Assembly: GCA_004293265.1 (NCBI GenBank)
Contig: RDXZ01000028.1
Span: forward strand, 1 to 38,970
Source: Bacteroidota bacterium
GTDB lineage: Bacteria > Bacteroidota > Bacteroidia > Cytophagales > Microscillaceae
Length of the DNA: 38,970 nt
Direction of reading: 5' to 3'
Made by a program: the position numbers and the translations under genes. This document shows, in pieces, positions 19,416-27,417 of this stretch. How positions within the stretch are numbered: the first letter of the stretch is position 1; each line of letters opens with the position of its first letter. The notes under the pieces were generated by a model that saw nothing but the letters and a program-made list of their open reading frames with translations, ran no database searches and was not told the DNA's origin.

Positions 19416-19429
19416 CTAAAAAAATATTG

Positions 19430-20134
19430 ATGAAACAAAAAACACAAGGAATTGTCTTAAAATATTTTAAATATGGAGATACTTCGCTAATTATTAGAAT
19501 TTACACTAAAAATTTTGGTTTACAATCTTATTTATTGAACAATGTAAGAAGTCAAAAAAATAAAAATAATAAAATTGCACTTTTTCAACCACTTTCTTTG
19601 TTGGATTTGGTCGTTTATCAAAATAAATCAGACCAAAAACTACACCGTTTAGCAGAGGCAAATATTACTTATCCTTATCAATCTATTCCTTTTGATTTTA
19701 CAAAAACTTCTTTGGTTTGGTTGGTTGTTGAGGTTTTGGATATGTGTTTGAGAGAAGAAAATGAAAACGAAATTTTATTTTATTTTTTATCAAATGCCTT
19801 AGTAGAATTAGACAAAATCGATAGTGAAGTAGCCAATTTCCCAATTTTATTTTTATTACAACTAACTCAATTTTTAGGTTTTTTGCCCAACAATGGACTC
19901 GAAATCATTACCCAAATAGAAGATGTTTTTCAGTCTTATATGCCAGAAGAAACTAAAGAAAAATTATGTAATTATTTTGATTTTTTCTTAGCACAAAATC
20001 AATTTAATCCAATCATTAATATTACTATCACAGAAAGAAGAAAATTATTAGATATTATTTTAGATTTTTATCGTTTGCATATTCCTAATTTTAAAGAAAT
20101 AAAATCTTTGAGTTTGTTACGAGAATTGAATTAA
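19430..20134 (+). CDS. recO: DNA repair protein RecO
   Basis: A 234-residue protein that loads RecA with RecR in the RecFOR gap-repair pathway. The N-terminal OB fold begins MKQKTQGIVLKYFKYGDTSL and includes YTKNFGLQSYLLNNVR and LFQPLSLLDLVVY. The C-terminal helical part has ENEILFYFLSNALVELD and FLLQLTQFLGFLPNN. The zinc-binding Cys of some RecO proteins are missing, as is usual in Bacteroidota. The start at 19430 is preferred over 19385 because of the promoter position and family N-terminus. Its stop codon lies in the left inverted repeat of a MITE-like element shared with the convergent rvt gene. Confidence 0.9.
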   Translation: MKQKTQGIVLKYFKYGDTSLIIRIYTKNFGLQSYLLNNVRSQKNKNNKIALFQPLSLLDLVVYQNKSDQKLHRLAEANITYPYQSIPFDFTKTSLVWLVVEVLDMCLREENENEILFYFLSNALVELDKIDSEVANFPILFLLQLTQFLGFLPNNGLEIITQIEDVFQSYMPEETKEKLCNYFDFFLAQNQFNPIINITITERRKLLDIILDFYRLHIPNFKEIKSLSLLRELN

Positions 20135-20290
20135 TGTGAGTTCGAGGTGCTGATTGAGAAAAGTAAGTAATTTTTCAAAAAACAAGGTTAGACCTTATTT
20201 TTTGAAAAATATTTTAATGAAAAAAATATTTATTTATAAATAATTGAAAATCAATTTATTATAAATAAAAACTACCTCAAACTTACATTA
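20132..20290. mobile_element. MITE-like element, copy A (159 bp)
   Basis: The ends are imperfect inverted repeats: TAATGTGAGTTCGAGGTGCT at 20132-20151 and, read from the other side, TAATGTAAGTTTGAGGTAGT at 20271-20290, with 16 of 20 bases identical. Inside are a hairpin (ATTTTTCAAAAAACAAGGT near 20166-20184 with its near-complement ending near 20207) and a core at about 20230-20270. The core matches copy B (30237-30278) in reverse orientation over about 41 bases with one difference. It has no coding capacity. It supplies the stop codons of recO (TAA, 20132-20134) and of the rvt gene (20288-20290), and its hairpin could end both transcripts. Confidence 0.6.
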
Positions 20291-22681
20291 AAAAGGTAAA
20301 TCATCATGGTTATATCTATTGTGTTTTGTATTTCCATTACCTTCTTCTTGGTTTTTATAAATGGCTTGTAAAGGTATAAGTTCAGTAAGCAAAAATCTAA
20401 ATGTTCCAAATGTTTCTAACAATTCGTGTCCGTATGTATAAAGTAACCATTTCCAATACACACTTAAATTTTGTTGTGTAGAACCTTTGACCTCTCCTCC
20501 TCTACTTACAAAATCTTTCACAAGACTTTCCATTACCACCGTAGAAGTTGGTGGATTTGATTTAAAAATATGTGAATTTATATTGTAATAAAAATACCCC
20601 CAATTATTTTCTATTTCTCTTTCTGTTTTTCCAGTTTCATCAGGAATTTCGGGTAAAACAATATTACTTTGTTGTTTTTTGAATTGGGCAATATCACAAA
20701 TAGGCGAACGTAATGCCAAACCTCCTGCAGTAACAGGAAAGAAAAACCATATTTCGGGCAAGTGCATCACTGCTTGTTTCAGGTGTGGAAAATGTTGTAT
20801 AATTTGTTCTCTTAGATACTCAAAAATACCTTCATTTTTTCCAAAAAGATGAGCAAAAAATGTAGAAACTGTATTATTTACTGCCTCAAAATGTGTTTCG
20901 CCAAAAGGCATACCAGGCGCAAGTCCGCGTATAAAATATTTGATATTCGAATTATAAGCATTGATGATTTGAAAAATATTTTTTTTATCTTTCAATTGTT
21001 CAATCAGAATTTTTTGATGCTCGTTTACTTTTTTTGTTGTAATTTCCCATTTTCCGTTACTATTGAGTGATAAAAACTGCCATTGTGGTAGATTTGAAAA
21101 TTTTGTAAGATAATGTGATGATTGTTCAATATGATTGTTAATAGTTTCAGTATTATTTTTAATTTGAACTGCACCTGTTTTTTCAGGATTTACTTTTAAA
21201 TCACAAATTTTTAAAAACTCATTTGTTTTGTCCCAAATTATTTCTGCAATTTTTTCAGAAGGAGCAAGCAAATAAATATCATCTAATAATCGTAAAATTC
21301 TGCCTCCTTCTTGTGTAATCGCAGGTCTGAGCCATTCAAGCAACACATCAGCCAACACATGTGAAATCGTGCTACTTAAAAAAATACCACGCTTTGGCTT
21401 AATTTTTTGATTGTTTATTGTGTAATTTATCTCAAAATAAGTTCTAAAAAATTCTAACCATTCATTTTTTACACCCAACCATTCTAACATTTCTAATAAA
21501 ACTTCAGGTGAAAGCGTCAAAAAATAATCTTGAATATCAATATGTGTGATAAAAAGTTGTTCTTCCAGATTATTTTTATAACGTGTTTGAAAATAAACGA
21601 CTTCTTTGTGCAAAATACCCAAAATTCTGTCCATACTTGTTTCTTCTTCCACATCTGCATTACTGCTGTAACTTTCACCATTTTGATTGTATTCTACAGA
21701 ATATCTTTCAGGTAACATTTCTAAGAAAAATACATCTTCTTTTTCTCTGTATGTTTTTACATTGATGTTATAATCATAAGGTTTTATTTCAAAAATATGG
21801 TTTTGTATCAAATTTTTAAGATAGATTCCCCATTTCACTCCCAAAATTTCTAAAAATAATGTATCGAGTAAATTAGTTTGGTGAAAAGGTCGCCATTTTT
21901 TATGTGTCCAAATGCTTTTTACGGAACCATCTTTATTTTTCCATTGCCAATCCTTCAGATTATGTAGCATAATGGTCAAAGTTCCCACAATTTCGGTAAT
22001 CATAGCAGTGTCTCCTACTATTTGTTTTGCTTCTTTTTTAATATTTCTGTGTTGATACTGATGACTTATAATTGCCTTCAAGTGATTTTCTACTTCTTTA
22101 TTGGTAATAGGTGAAAAAAGTGGAGAAGCAAAACCATCTACATATTTAAAATCTGTTCGCAAAAAAGCATCTATGCCTTTCTCAATATTTTTAGGGTGAA
22201 TTGTGTATTTATCAAACCAATCTATTAATTTTACTATATCAGGGTTCGATTCTGTTTGCCAAATTGTAAGCCAATTTTGTTGTGCTTTTTCTTGACTTGC
22301 GGAGATTTCTTTTTCAAAAGATACAAATGTAGATTCTTCTAACAAAAGTCCAAACAAAAGTCCTGCCTCCAATCGTTGTTTTCCTTGTGAAATTTCTTTT
22401 TGTAAACGATTTACCCAATATTGCAAAAAACTATCGGAAGCAATTCCTGCATCTATTTTTGCCCAAACTACATCGAGATTATCTACTTCGGGATGAATTT
22501 TATGTTGTCCAAAACTAAGTGTAGAAAGTTCTTTGTATAATATTTTGAGTTTTTCACTCAAAGAAGAAACTTGTTTAATTTGTTCCTCCAAATTTTGATA
22601 ATGCGTATTAAGCCTTTGATAGTGTTTATTAAGTTCGTTCAACTTAATGCGTGAGATTGCTTGAAAACTTGAGTTTTTCAT
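20288..22681 (-). CDS. rvt: RVT-family reverse-transcriptase-related protein (bacterial rvt)
   Basis: A 797-residue protein. A coiled-coil-rich N-terminus (about 10-55) and a helical domain (60-300) precede the RT core. Motif A is HIDIQDYF with Asp382. The motif B region is KPKRGIFLSSTISHVLADVL (428-447). Motif C is RLLDDIYLL with Asp467-Asp468, so both metal-binding sites look intact. The region after motif C has LKVNPEKTGAVQI (495-507). The C-terminal part has a WQFLSLNSNGKWEI stretch (534-547), NAYNSNIKYFIRG, GMPFGETHFEAV and FFFPVTAGGLALRSP (646-660). These C-terminal features and the KRG...SHxLxDV / LxDD form match, from memory, the rvt cellular genes of fungi and a few bacteria. There is no maturase X domain or HNH endonuclease, and no retron or DGR parts nearby. 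It is convergent with recO; chrA follows upstream on the same strand. Family call is good; function is unknown. Confidence 0.75.
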   Translation of the reverse strand: MKNSSFQAISRIKLNELNKHYQRLNTHYQNLEEQIKQVSSLSEKLKILYKELSTLSFGQHKIHPEVDNLDVVWAKIDAGIASDSFLQYWVNRLQKEISQGKQRLEAGLLFGLLLEESTFVSFEKEISASQEKAQQNWLTIWQTESNPDIVKLIDWFDKYTIHPKNIEKGIDAFLRTDFKYVDGFASPLFSPITNKEVENHLKAIISHQYQHRNIKKEAKQIVGDTAMITEIVGTLTIMLHNLKDWQWKNKDGSVKSIWTHKKWRPFHQTNLLDTLFLEILGVKWGIYLKNLIQNHIFEIKPYDYNINVKTYREKEDVFFLEMLPERYSVEYNQNGESYSSNADVEEETSMDRILGILHKEVVYFQTRYKNNLEEQLFITHIDIQDYFLTLSPEVLLEMLEWLGVKNEWLEFFRTYFEINYTINNQKIKPKRGIFLSSTISHVLADVLLEWLRPAITQEGGRILRLLDDIYLLAPSEKIAEIIWDKTNEFLKICDLKVNPEKTGAVQIKNNTETINNHIEQSSHYLTKFSNLPQWQFLSLNSNGKWEITTKKVNEHQKILIEQLKDKKNIFQIINAYNSNIKYFIRGLAPGMPFGETHFEAVNNTVSTFFAHLFGKNEGIFEYLREQIIQHFPHLKQAVMHLPEIWFFFPVTAGGLALRSPICDIAQFKKQQSNIVLPEIPDETGKTEREIENNWGYFYYNINSHIFKSNPPTSTVVMESLVKDFVSRGGEVKGSTQQNLSVYWKWLLYTYGHELLETFGTFRFLLTELIPLQAIYKNQEEGNGNTKHNRYNHDDLPF

Positions 22682-22962
22682 AGTTGAATATTTATTTTTT
22701 AAAGAAATTAATTTATTTGTATAAAATTTTCATATTGTGCGCTAAAGTTGTTTAATAGTCCACACACTAAAAGTGTGTACTACAGCTGCTCAATAGAAAA
22801 ATCGTATAAATCTTAGTAGAACCAAATTATATAATGTAAAAAAACAATAAATGATTATAAAATATCCTTAATTCACGTAGGTCTATTGAAAAATATAATA
22901 AAATTTTCATCTCCAATCCAAAAAAAATAACTTACAATTTAGTTTTAGTCTTGGAAAAAAAA
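22682..22962. other. Region upstream of rvt with a REP-like hairpin
   Basis: A 281-bp gap without an ORF. ACACACT (22764-22770) and AGTGTGT (22774-22780) form a small hairpin inside TAGTCC...GTACTAC, similar in style to dispersed palindromes. The rvt leader and the region after chrA both lie here; no clear terminator was found. Confidence 0.45.
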
Positions 22963-24132
22963 TTAAAAAAATCCACTCAATAAAGCACCTAAAATCAATA
23001 AAGGAATTGGTATTTTGGTAAATTGTAACACTAAAAAAGTAACTAATGTTATCAAAATATATAAATAATTATCAATAATTGGCAACAACAATAAAAACGC
23101 ACCGCCTATCGCCAAACCTGATGCACTTGCATTGATACCCTCCAAAGAAGCTTTGACTGCTCTAATTTTTTTTAACTCGTCCCAAAAACGTATCACAAAA
23201 AAAATAATAAATGTACCGGGCAAAAAAACTCCTGCACACGCCATTATCGCCCCAAAAATTTGTCCAAAAATAGTATATTCTCGCATAGATAACACACCTA
23301 TAAATGCCACAAATGAAAAAACAGGTCCAGGAATAAATTGAGAAAGTCCAAAACCTGACAAAAATTCTTGTTCTGATAAATATTTTTTGACTTGCACAAA
23401 TTCTGTCAATAACACTGGAATCAACACTTGCCCACCACCATAAATAAAACTACCATTTCGATAAAAATTTTCAAACAAACGAATAGGCAACGCGCCTGTA
23501 ATATACCCCAAAATTGCGGCAAAAATCAAAACACTCCAAAATAAAAAGAAATTTGCCCACTGAATTTTTATCCTTTTTTCGTGATGCTTTTCTTGTTTTT
23601 TAAACTTTAAAGACGTTACCAAACCACCACCCACTACCACCAAAGGAAAAACCCAAGGAGAACGAAAAAATATAGAACAAAGCGTCGAAAAAATAACTAA
23701 AAAAATACCCGTTTTGGTATTCACTACTTTTGTGGTCAGGTTCAAAGCCGAATAACAAACCAAACCAATCATCACAGGTTGCACAAATCGCATAAATTCA
23801 AGAGAAATTTTCATCTCATCAAAATATACAAACAACAAACCAATCAAAGTCATCAAAAAACAACCGGGAAAACTCCAAACTAACAAAGTAAGATAAGCCA
23901 ATTTTGCACCTCCCAAACGAAAGCCCAAAGAAGTAACGATTTGGGTAGAAGTCGGTCCTGGTAAAATTTGACATAAAGCAATCAAATCTAAAAAATCTTT
24001 TTCGTTAATATAAGCTCTTTTTTCGACCAAAATACGCAAAAACATAGTAATATGTGCCTGTGGACCTCCCCAAGCCGTCATCGATAGTTGCCAAATATCT
24101 CTCAAAAAAATAATATATCTTAATTTTTTCAA
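22963..24132 (-). CDS. chrA: ChrA-family (CHR) transporter
   Basis: A 389-residue membrane protein with two homologous CHR domains, each of about five to six helices. The first half shows WGGPQAHITMFLR and PGPTSTQIVTSLGFRLGG (from residue 58). The second shows GGGQVLIPVLLTEFV and FIPGPVFSFVAFIG. These are the signatures of long-chain chromate ion transporters. Family members export chromate or related oxyanions, but substrate specificity varies. It lies 39 bp after the EVE-domain gene on the same strand, so they may be co-transcribed. No chrB regulator is present, so chromate resistance is only a possibility. Confidence 0.92.
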   Translation of the reverse strand: MKKLRYIIFLRDIWQLSMTAWGGPQAHITMFLRILVEKRAYINEKDFLDLIALCQILPGPTSTQIVTSLGFRLGGAKLAYLTLLVWSFPGCFLMTLIGLLFVYFDEMKISLEFMRFVQPVMIGLVCYSALNLTTKVVNTKTGIFLVIFSTLCSIFFRSPWVFPLVVVGGGLVTSLKFKKQEKHHEKRIKIQWANFFLFWSVLIFAAILGYITGALPIRLFENFYRNGSFIYGGGQVLIPVLLTEFVQVKKYLSEQEFLSGFGLSQFIPGPVFSFVAFIGVLSMREYTIFGQIFGAIMACAGVFLPGTFIIFFVIRFWDELKKIRAVKASLEGINASASGLAIGGAFLLLLPIIDNYLYILITLVTFLVLQFTKIPIPLLILGALLSGFF

Positions 24133-24171
24133 TGCTTTATAGGAAAAAAAATATTTTTACCACCATTTTTT

Positions 24172-24576
24172 TTATTGTCCCATACCAATAATACAATCAA
24201 ATTCGTCTTTTGTCAGCGGACAAACTGATAATCTTGATTGTTTTAATAAGGCAATTTGATTTAGTTTTTCTTCGTTTTTGATTTGTGATAAAGTAACAGG
24301 TTTGGGTAGTTTTTGATAAGTTTTTACATCAACACAAACCCAATCGCCTTTTTCTGCGGTTGTGTCAGGGTAATATTCGGTTACAATTTCGGCAATTCCT
24401 ACGACTTCTTTTCCTTTTACACTATGATAAAACAAACACAAATCTCCTTTTTGCATAGTTTTGAGGTTGTTTCGGGCTTGATAATTTCGTACTCCGTCCC
24501 AATGTCCGATTTTTTCATTTTCTAAATCGTCCCAACTATATGCGTCAGGTTCGGATTTTATTAACCAATATTTCAT
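24172..24576 (-). CDS. EVE-domain protein
   Basis: A 134-residue single-domain protein. It opens MKYWLIKSEPDAYSWDDL, followed by HWDGVRNYQARNNLKTM and KGDLCLFYHS, the aromatic-cage signature of the EVE fold related to PUA and YTH. Human THYN1 and bacterial homologues are thought to bind modified DNA or RNA bases, and EVE domains often occur with restriction systems. Here it is alone, next to a transporter gene, so a role in modified-base recognition is inferred from the family only. Confidence 0.92.
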   Translation of the reverse strand: MKYWLIKSEPDAYSWDDLENEKIGHWDGVRNYQARNNLKTMQKGDLCLFYHSVKGKEVVGIAEIVTEYYPDTTAEKGDWVCVDVKTYQKLPKPVTLSQIKNEEKLNQIALLKQSRLSVCPLTKDEFDCIIGMGQ

Positions 24577-24746
24577 TTTTTGTTTAAAGTTTAGATTTAA
24601 TTTTTTTTATTAAATTGTAATTATTAATTTTTTCATAAAGCATTGATTTTTAATATTTTATATTACTTATTTGTAATTATTTCTTGCAAAAGGTCTGGTA
24701 TTAGGCTGTTAAAAGCAAGTATTTTTTGTAAATCAAGTATTCCACC

Positions 24747-24769
24747 AACTGGTCTTGCTAAGACCAGTT
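24747..24769. repeat. REP-like palindrome (AACTGGTCTT type)
   Basis: AACTGGTCTT, GCT, AAGACCAGTT: 10-bp perfect arms and a 3-nt loop. It is followed by GCTACGACC, the half-site of another palindrome found at 25732. It sits at the 3' end of the small membrane protein gene and has no T-run, so it is part of the dispersed repeat set and not a standard terminator. Confidence 0.75.
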
Positions 24770-24790
24770 GGGCTACGACCACTCGGTATT

Positions 24791-25210
24791 TTAATTAAAA
24801 ATCTTTGTTTCACAATTTTTATATACACTATCAGGAATATCTGATCTGTTGTCCATATACTTACATTTTATTTTTTTACCATCTTTTTTTATTATCCAAC
24901 AACAATTTATATTTTTTATTTTTATTATTGTATCGCCCACTGAAGCGTATTCAACCGAACTATCTGATAATGAAAGATGCTCTATTTCGTCTTTAATTCT
25001 AATCTTAAAAGAAATTCCATGACGTCCCTTTTCTTTTATTTCAATAATACCAACATAACTTTCTTTTATTTTTTGAATTTCTATCCTTATATCCCGTATT
25101 TGCATTTGTCTTAAAATAAAAGGCATACCATAATAATTCATAAAAAAGAATATTATTCCAACAATAGCATTGATAGCAGTTTTTTTATTTATTATTTTTG
25201 AATTTTTCAT
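24791..25210 (-). CDS. Small membrane-anchored protein of unknown function
   Basis: A 139-residue protein. A Lys-rich start (MKNSKIINKKTAIN) leads into one membrane helix (about 12-32, AIVGIIFFFMNYYG), which could be a signal anchor. A soluble domain follows with ESYVGIIEIKEKGRHGISFK, EYASVGDTIIKIKN and CKYMDN. The GDTIIKI strand near the middle is seen in many short Bacteroidota proteins of unknown role that look like a small beta-barrel. Both sides are filled with REP-like palindromes, and the gene is less conserved-looking than its neighbours. I cannot name a function. Confidence 0.65.
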   Translation of the reverse strand: MKNSKIINKKTAINAIVGIIFFFMNYYGMPFILRQMQIRDIRIEIQKIKESYVGIIEIKEKGRHGISFKIRIKDEIEHLSLSDSSVEYASVGDTIIKIKNINCCWIIKKDGKKIKCKYMDNRSDIPDSVYKNCETKIFN

Positions 25211-25324
25211 AAAAATTAATTAATATAGTAATCGATAATAAGTTGAAGACCATTTTGCCCCCATAGATATATTTGGAATAGGTATAACAAGGGGACTCAT
25301 AGTTGCTGTAATACCTCACCAAGT

Positions 25325-25347
25325 GGTCTTAGCGTCACGCTAAGACC
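25325..25347. repeat. REP-like palindrome, copy 1
   Basis: GGTCTTAGCG, TCA, CGCTAAGACC with perfect 10-bp arms. Preceded by AAGT and followed by TATCAAA, as are the two other copies. Confidence 0.85.
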
Positions 25348-25355
25348 TATCAAAA

Positions 25356-25505
25356 TTATTTTGGTTTAGTAAAATTATTTGATTCCCACCATTCATCTGG
25401 GGGTATATCATCTTCATCATCAGCATAGTAATGGTCAGAAAATAAACCAATGCAAACAAAAAAAATAAATTCGATAAATATTACCCAAGTGGTCTTAGCG
25501 TCACG
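25356..25505 (-). pseudogene. Fragment of a small membrane protein, start removed by a repeat
   Basis: An open frame of about 49 codons that ends at TAA (25356-25358) but has no ATG, GTG or TTG; going upstream it runs straight into the REP copy 2, where a TAG stops it. The readable part has one hydrophobic helix (IFIEFIFFVCIGLF) and an acidic tail (YYADDEDDIPPDEWW, then ESNNFTKPK), which looks like real protein sequence. It is in the same orientation as the small protein gene at 24791. It is probably the 3' remnant of a gene whose front was lost where the repeat inserted. Confidence 0.35.
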
Positions 25506-25571
25506 CTAAGACCTATCAAACTTCAAGCCCAAGTGGTCTTAGCGTCACGCTAAGACCTATCAAACTTCAAG
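25484..25571. repeat. REP-like palindromes, copies 2 and 3, in a 44-bp tandem
   Basis: Two copies of the GGTCTTAGCG-TCA-CGCTAAGACC palindrome (25491-25513 and 25535-25557) are each inside a 44-bp unit that includes CCCAAGT before and TATCAAACTTCAAG after. The units are directly repeated and identical. Confidence 0.85.
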
Positions 25572-25706
25572 CGTTACGCTGAGCAATTACAAATACAAAC
25601 CTATTTTCCACCTATTCGATAACAAAAAAATATAATTATTTGTTCAAATGCAAGAGAAAATAACATTAGAAAAACCTGCAAAGATGATGTTATAAAGTGA
25701 ATATTC

Positions 25707-25782
25707 TCAAGCGTGACGCTTGAAATTTGTAGGTCGTAGCAAGATGCTACGACCAGTTGAGCAAGATGCTACGACCAGTTGA
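25707..25782. repeat. Mixed palindromes and a 22-bp tandem duplication
   Basis: TCAAGCGT-G-ACGCTTGA (25707-25723) and GGTCGTAGC-AAGAT-GCTACGACC (25732-25754) are adjacent palindromes. The stretch GCAAGATGCTACGACCAGTT plus GA occurs twice in direct tandem (25739-25760 and 25761-25782). Confidence 0.8.
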
Positions 25783-26179
25783 GGTTAATAACGATTTATT
25801 ACAACGATTTAGATTAAAAAATTACAAGAATTTTATATCATCTTTTCTATTACTATTTTATTAAACTAACCAAAATTAGTAAATGTTTGTCAAAACATAA
25901 AAAAAATTACTAAAAAAGTTAATTTTTTTGTAGCAATACAGACATATACTTTAAAAATCAATCAATTTTTGTAAATAAAATTTTATGTTATTTTCAATAT
26001 TTTTTTTGATATACAAAAAATTTATAAAGGCTGATATTTTATATAAACTTATTTTTTTGATTTTTTTTTGATTTTTTTTAATAAAAAATTTGCTAAGCAC
26101 ATAATTTTGGCTTAATTTTATGCGAAAATTACAAAATCAAAAAAAAATATTGCAATAAACTTCGCGAATATTAGTTATT

Positions 26180-27382
26180 ATGAATCAAAATATAAAAAAA
26201 CTTACTCAAATTAGCCAAAAAAATGAAAAAATTATTCTTGGTTTGATGTCAGGAACATCTTTAGATGGACTCGATTTGGCTTTGTGTAAAGTAAAAGGCT
26301 TTGGATTAGATACAAAAGTAGAAGTATTAAAATTTACTACTTATCCATATTCTGAATCTTTACAACATAAAATTAGAGAAGTTTTTGCCAAAGATGCCGT
26401 CAAATTACAACAAGTTTGCTTGTTACATTCGCGTATTGGCAATGTGCATGCAAGAATGATACTTTCTACTTTACAAACTTGGGGCGTTTCTCCTCAAGAT
26501 ATTGATATAATGGCAAGCCATGGACAAACCATTTATCACGCTCCCAAAAGATTACATCTCAAACCACACTTTACTAACTCGACTTTGCAATTGGGTGATG
26601 CAGACCACTTGGCTCACAAAACAGGCATTATAACCATTAGTGATTTTCGCCAAAAACATATCGCCGCAGGCGGAGAGGGCGCACCTTTGGCGGTTTATGG
26701 AGATTATTTGTTGTTTAGTAGTCATGATGAAAATCGTGTTTTGTTAAACGTTGGAGGCATTGCTAATTTTACATATTTGCCCGCAGGTTTTTTAGCCAGT
26801 GAAGTTTTTTCTACTGATACAGGAGCAGGCAATACATTGATTGATACGATTATGAGGCAATTTATGCCACCAAAACAATTTGATGAGGGTGGAAAAATCG
26901 CAGGTGAAAATAAAGTAAATCAAGCACTTTTACAAACACTTAAAAACCACCCTTTTTTCTTACAATCTGCCCCAAAAACAACAGGACAAGAATTATTTAA
27001 TCTTAATTTTGTTCAATCTGCACAGGCAAGTTCGGACACTTTAGATTTGTCTGTTGGGGACGTAATTGCTACGCTGACGCGTTTTTCAGCAGAAACAATC
27101 GCTGAAACAATTGCCAATGTGATGCCTGTAGGCACACATTGCAACGTATATGTGAGTGGTGGTGGAGCAAAAAATTTGACTTTGATGAATTGGTTAAAAG
27201 ATTTGATGCCACACTATCACTTACATCAATTTGATGAATTGGGTTATTCGGCTGATGCCAAAGAAGCCATTTTGTTTGCTGTCTTGGCTAATGAAACTTT
27301 ATCTAACGAGCCTTTGAATCTGGGGCGTGGAGATTTGAAAATTCCCGCAGTTTCTTTTGGTAAAATATCTTTTCCTATTTAA
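26180..27382 (+). CDS. anmK: Anhydro-N-acetylmuramic acid kinase
   Basis: A 400-residue enzyme that opens and phosphorylates 1,6-anhydro-MurNAc to MurNAc-6-phosphate during murein recycling. It is a member of the ASKHA (hexokinase/acetate kinase) fold. The family signature GLMSGTSLDGLDLALC spans residues 21-36. Others are ASHGQTIYHAP, QLGDADHLA, SDFRQKHIAAGGEGAPL, LLNVGGIANFTYL, STDTGAGNTLID and VSGGGAKNLTLM. Length is slightly above the E. coli enzyme. It is followed after 35 bp by a membrane protein gene, possibly in one transcript. Confidence 0.96.
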   Translation: MNQNIKKLTQISQKNEKIILGLMSGTSLDGLDLALCKVKGFGLDTKVEVLKFTTYPYSESLQHKIREVFAKDAVKLQQVCLLHSRIGNVHARMILSTLQTWGVSPQDIDIMASHGQTIYHAPKRLHLKPHFTNSTLQLGDADHLAHKTGIITISDFRQKHIAAGGEGAPLAVYGDYLLFSSHDENRVLLNVGGIANFTYLPAGFLASEVFSTDTGAGNTLIDTIMRQFMPPKQFDEGGKIAGENKVNQALLQTLKNHPFFLQSAPKTTGQELFNLNFVQSAQASSDTLDLSVGDVIATLTRFSAETIAETIANVMPVGTHCNVYVSGGGAKNLTLMNWLKDLMPHYHLHQFDELGYSADAKEAILFAVLANETLSNEPLNLGRGDLKIPAVSFGKISFPI

Positions 27383-27417
27383 ACTAAAACTAAAACTAAA
27401 ATTAAAAATTAAAAACA

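Larger units (their letters stand above)
19125..19429. other. Intergenic region with a 35-nt palindrome
   Basis: This 305-bp gap separates the divergent regulator and recO genes. It holds a perfect inverted repeat at 19302-19336 and the recO promoter; the rest is AT-rich without an ORF. Confidence 0.6.
25211..26179. other. Gene-poor repeat patch
   Basis: About 970 bp with no complete gene. It holds three exact copies of one 23-nt palindrome, further palindromes and a 22-nt tandem duplication (listed separately), plus the broken reading frame at 25356-25505. The last 380 bp (25800-26179) are AT-rich leader sequence of anmK with a weak TAATTTTG at 26102-26109. Confidence 0.7.

Noticed and set aside
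19385-19429. Earlier recO start adding 15 residues
   Set aside because: These codons overlap a good promoter (19385-19415), and the extension MFFCIILTNFAKKIL is not part of the RecO family N-terminus.
20288-22681. Group II intron maturase, retron or diversity-generating retroelement RT
   Set aside because: No maturase X domain, HNH endonuclease, intron RNA ends, msr/msd-like repeats, Avd gene or template/variable repeats were seen, and the C-terminal blocks do not fit these classes.
25325-25557. CRISPR array made of the three 23-nt palindromes
   Set aside because: Only three copies at unequal spacing (about 166 and 44 bp), with identical flanks at two of them and no cas genes. REP-like elements fit better.
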